A DNA stretch of 64,000 bases. Source: JANXQE01 sp035651635 (GTDB taxonomy: Bacteria > Verrucomicrobiota > Verrucomicrobiia > Limisphaerales > UBA8199). Positions 61,565 to 64,000 of the stretch are shown in pieces. The notes beneath the pieces are model-generated. The model ran no database searches. It was not told the origin of the DNA and was given only the letters and a program-made list of their open reading frames with translations. Where the stretch lies: positions 1 through 64,000 of the forward strand of contig DASRFK010000082.1 of the NCBI GenBank assembly GCA_035651635.1. The letters are read 5' to 3'. The position numbers were made by a program, and so were the translations under genes. Position 1 is the first letter of the stretch, and the number at the start of each line of letters is the position of its first letter.

Positions 61565-62420
61565 AGTACTGATAGACCTTCTGCGCCCAGGCGGTGTCGG
61601 ATAATTCCGGCCAGTTATCTTTGGCGAAGTGCGGCGCGTTGGCGAGTTTTTCCCTGGTGACATCCGCCAGGAGAGTCTTTTGGTCCGGGGCAAGCTTCAC
61701 CGCGCTGGGCGGAAGCGCATAATAATTGTTCCCGAGATTCAGCTCGGACCCCGGAGCGAGCACGACGAAGAGCTCGCGGCCTCTCGGCACGTTCAAGACA
61801 AGCGTTTGGACTTTGCCAATGGACTGACGCTCCTTGTCAAGTACTGCCACGCCGATCAGCTCAGAGGCTTTTCGCACCGCCTTAAACCAGGCCGTAGTCG
61901 AGCCCGCGGCGGGTTGCCAGCTTGGCGTTTGGCCAAAATAACCATCGACGTTGTTGAGAAGGTTGGTGGAGAGATTCTGATCCAGATCGCGCGTGATTTG
62001 TGGCGCCTGCGTCACTTTGTGTTTGTCGACCTTGAGCCGAACGTCGCCCTTTTTGGCTTGTGTGAATGCGCCGGGAGGGACAGCCACACGCGTCTCGCCA
62101 ACGCCCAAAACACCTCCGATGCCGATTACCGCGTACAGGATACGGCCTGAGTCCTGGTCCAGGACGAAATCGTCGATCTTGCCGGTGCGCTGCTGATCGG
62201 AACTGAGCACCGGCTCACCGATCAATTTGTCGGCCCGCTCGACACTGTCGGGTGCCGCCTGGTCCGGCTGAGCCGGCGCGCTGGCCTGCGCGGTCGTCGT
62301 GCCGGCGAACTCGGGGGGAGAGCTTCCACCCTGTTGGAAGTCGGCCTGTTGACGGTTGTGCATGCAACCCGCAGCCAGGACGAAAGACAAGGCGGCCAAG
62401 GTCGTGTTCCTGACGTTCAT
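61482..62420 (-). CDS. PRC-barrel lipoprotein
   Basis: 312 residues. Lipoprotein signal with lipobox AAGC (mature Cys about 19). A Gln/Ala/Pro-rich linker, then two PRC-barrel domains, about 60-145 (ADKLIGEPVLSSDQQRTGKI, GGVLGVGETRVAVPPGAF) and about 185-265 (SELIGVAVLDKERQSIGKV, GNNYYALPPSAV). PRC-barrels are small beta-barrels used in binding and surface proteins. Its 3' end overlaps the topoisomerase start by 83 nt. Confidence 0.82.
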   Translation of the reverse strand: MNVRNTTLAALSFVLAAGCMHNRQQADFQQGGSSPPEFAGTTTAQASAPAQPDQAAPDSVERADKLIGEPVLSSDQQRTGKIDDFVLDQDSGRILYAVIGIGGVLGVGETRVAVPPGAFTQAKKGDVRLKVDKHKVTQAPQITRDLDQNLSTNLLNNVDGYFGQTPSWQPAAGSTTAWFKAVRKASELIGVAVLDKERQSIGKVQTLVLNVPRGRELFVVLAPGSELNLGNNYYALPPSAVKLAPDQKTLLADVTREKLANAPHFAKDNWPELSDTAWAQKVYQYYGQPATFETGTLQPTGRTQTSAPDQKH

Positions 62421-62550
62421 AAATTCTCCTTTTGCCGGTGGGCGCTGTTTTCCTTATCCCGTGTGGCACCCAGTTCAGCGTAGGTTACCGTGACCGGCGT
62501 TCAAATGGGGTTTAGCACCCGAGATCCTCGAAAGCGACTGAAGAGCGCAG

Positions 62551-62566
62551 ACCCGCCGCGGCGGGT
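62551..62566. repeat. 16-bp perfect palindrome
   Basis: ACCCGCCGCGGCGGGT is its own reverse complement. It lies in the 283-bp gap between the divergent lipoprotein and aldo/keto reductase genes. It could be an operator or a hairpin. Nothing else was recognised in this gap. Confidence 0.5.
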
Positions 62567-62703
62567 GTCTCCCGCGTATCGCGGTAGAACATGTCCCTAT
62601 TTTGCGCCGCTAACGCCAGCCGATAGGTTGCCTTCGGCCCGCGCGTTTGCTGAGGCTGGTGTCACGCCAGGCATTCCACACTGACGCAGCCGGTCGCAAT
62701 TTT

Positions 62704-63834
62704 ATGGCCAAAGGGAACAAGTCCGGATTTTCCTCGAGGGAGGGCGGAACACGTCGACAATTCGTTCGCATGATGGGCGTCATCGGGCTGGGGGCTGCTG
62801 CGGCGGCGCGTGCAGCCGCGCAAGGCGCAGACCTATCTGGGAATGCTCAAGGGACCGCGACTGGCCCCGGGGAGATCCCGCGCCGCCGCCTCGGGCGCGC
62901 GAATGTGGAAGTTTCGGCTTTGGGAGTAGGGGGCCACCACCTGGGTGATTTCGAGAATCCGGATGAAGCGCTGCGGCTCATTCAGGAGGCCCTGGACGCC
63001 GGGATCACCTTCTTCGACAACTGCTGGGAGTACTACAACGGGGAAACGGAAAATATCCTGGGGCGTGGTTTGAAGGGCCGGCGCGAGCAGGCGTTTGTCA
63101 TGACGAAAGTCTGCACGCATGGGCGGAGCGGGGAGCTGGCCTTGAGAATGCTCGAACAATCTTTGCGCCGACTCCAGACGGACCATCTCGACCTTTGGCA
63201 AATCCACGCCATCAGCTACGACAACGATCCGGATTTGGCCTATGCCAAGGGGGGCGTGATCGAAGCGCTCGCTCAGGCCAAACAACAGGGCAAAACCCGT
63301 TTTGTCGGGTTTAGCGGCCACAAAGATCCGGCCTTTCACCTGCGCATGTTGGAGCTGGGATACCCCTTCGATACGGTGCAGATGCCGCTCAATCCGTTCG
63401 ACGCAAATTACCACAGCTTCGAGCAGCAGGTGCTGCCCGAAGCCACCCGGCGCGGCATTGCGGTTCTGGGCATGAAAAGCATGGGCGGCACAGCTGACGC
63501 GGTCAAAAAGGGGGCAGTTACGGCTGCTGAGTTGCTTCGTTACGCCATGAGCTTGCCTGTCGCGGTCACTATTTCAGGGATGGACTCGTTGGGAATCTTT
63601 CATCAAAACCTGGAAATCGCTCGTGGGTTCAAGCCGATGTCCGCTTCAGAAATGGACGCGCTGCGAGCCAAGTGCGCGGCGGTGGCTGCGGACGGCCGGT
63701 TCGAGGTCTATAAAGGCTCGTTACGCTTCGACAACCCGATGACTCGCCTGCCGCACGGTTTTCCCATCGACCAGGCACAGAAAGAGGTAAAGCGCATGCT
63801 GAAAAAAGGCAGCGGAACGTGGGAGCCGGTTTAA
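62704..63834 (+). CDS. Tat-exported aldo/keto reductase
   Basis: 376 residues. The start at 62704 is chosen because it leads into a twin-arginine signal (TRRQFVRMMGVIGLGAAAAARAAA). AKR barrel about 62-340: the tetrad Asp and Tyr in FFDNCWEYYNGETE, Lys in VMTKVCTHG, His in WQIHAIS. NADPH-dependent carbonyl reductase; the substrate is unknown. AKRs with a Tat signal are common in Planctomycetes and Verrucomicrobiota. The next Tat-type gene starts 38 nt later on the same strand. Confidence 0.9.
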   Translation: MAKGNKSGFSSREGGTRRQFVRMMGVIGLGAAAAARAAAQGADLSGNAQGTATGPGEIPRRRLGRANVEVSALGVGGHHLGDFENPDEALRLIQEALDAGITFFDNCWEYYNGETENILGRGLKGRREQAFVMTKVCTHGRSGELALRMLEQSLRRLQTDHLDLWQIHAISYDNDPDLAYAKGGVIEALAQAKQQGKTRFVGFSGHKDPAFHLRMLELGYPFDTVQMPLNPFDANYHSFEQQVLPEATRRGIAVLGMKSMGGTADAVKKGAVTAAELLRYAMSLPVAVTISGMDSLGIFHQNLEIARGFKPMSASEMDALRAKCAAVAADGRFEVYKGSLRFDNPMTRLPHGFPIDQAQKEVKRMLKKGSGTWEPV

Positions 63835-63872
63835 GCACTAAAGACCCTTCCGCCCGCACACTTCTATAAACA

Positions 63873-64000
63873 ATGAACACACAATTTCGCGAAGAAAATT
63901 CGCCCGCTTCAACCGGACGGGTTTCCGATCCGGCCAGAAGGGAATTCCTGCGCAACGGCGTGGTGGCAACCGCCGGCGCGCTGGTTTTGCCGGCCCTGAC
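63873..64000 (+). CDS. Start of a Tat-signal protein, cut by the right edge
   Basis: ATG at 63873; 42 residues visible. SDPARREFLRNGVVATAGALV is a twin-arginine-type leader (RREFLRNG followed by a hydrophobic stretch). It runs off the window with no stop. It probably forms an operon with the aldo/keto reductase. Product unknown. Confidence 0.65.
   Translation, partial: MNTQFREENSPASTGRVSDPARREFLRNGVVATAGALVLPAL

Overview
The window looks like a chromosomal segment of a soil or freshwater member of the Verrucomicrobiota, of the Pedosphaera/Limisphaerales type. This is inferred from gene content. A planctomycete/verrucomicrobial cytochrome protein (DUF1549/DUF1553) is coupled to a DUF1501 protein. 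There are PQQ-type propeller proteins, a DUF1080 protein, a pseudopilin with an H-X9-DG tail, lamin-tail/CotH exoproteins ending in an RFYR-type module, and many short GC-rich palindromic repeats. I saw no phage, integrase, transposase, CRISPR array, rRNA or tRNA.

Layout. 0-7 kb: a giant CotH/lamin-tail exoprotein (cut by the left edge) and a serine carboxypeptidase. 7-10.3 kb: a metal ABC transporter (binding protein, ATPase, permease) divergent from a Fur-family regulator, with overlapping palindromes between them. 10.3-13.4 kb: a pseudopilin and an Ig/lamin-tail exoprotein. 13.4-18.7 kb: ferritin, a CHAD-domain protein, a four-unit 11-bp direct-repeat array, an EEP-family lipoprotein, a glycosyltransferase and a GH1 glycosidase. 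19-25.5 kb: DUF72, PQQ propeller, purB, a ceramidase-like enzyme and an MFS transporter. 25.5-27.6 kb: an ExbB-ExbD-TonB-like operon lacking the canonical proton-pathway residues, plus a zinc-ribbon membrane protein. 27.9-35.1 kb: an Hsp70-like protein with a long C-terminal extension, a small lipoprotein, an astacin remnant, a YgfZ-type protein, and an amino-acid ABC transporter with fused binding protein and permease.

35-42 kb: a degradative block of DUF1501, PSCyt1/DUF1553, PQQ propeller and DUF1080 proteins. 42-54 kb: mostly housekeeping genes, namely DUF4337, PTS IIA, argS, dnaN (with DnaA-box-like sites upstream), cysteine desulfurase, a molybdopterin oxidoreductase, a left-handed beta-helix protein, a DinG-type helicase, a HAD phosphatase and a Dus enzyme. 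54-58.5 kb: a 1228-residue exported protein with eleven beta-propeller motifs, followed by a 755-bp repeat-rich gap. 58.5-64 kb: a zinc-finger protein, rnc, a 56-residue basic protein, topoisomerase IB, a PRC-barrel lipoprotein, a Tat-exported aldo/keto reductase and the start of another Tat substrate.

The best candidates for new biology are three. (1) The array at 15118-15159 has the geometry of a PHO box or a phased DnaA-box cluster. It lies in front of an EEP lipoprotein plus glycosyltransferase pair and next to a CHAD (polyphosphate-binding type) gene, which could be a phosphate-stress lipid-remodelling locus. (2) ExbB and ExbD appear to have lost their proton-pathway residues together. 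(3) Several families of dispersed palindromes sit between genes. All functional calls come from reading translations by eye. No database search was run.
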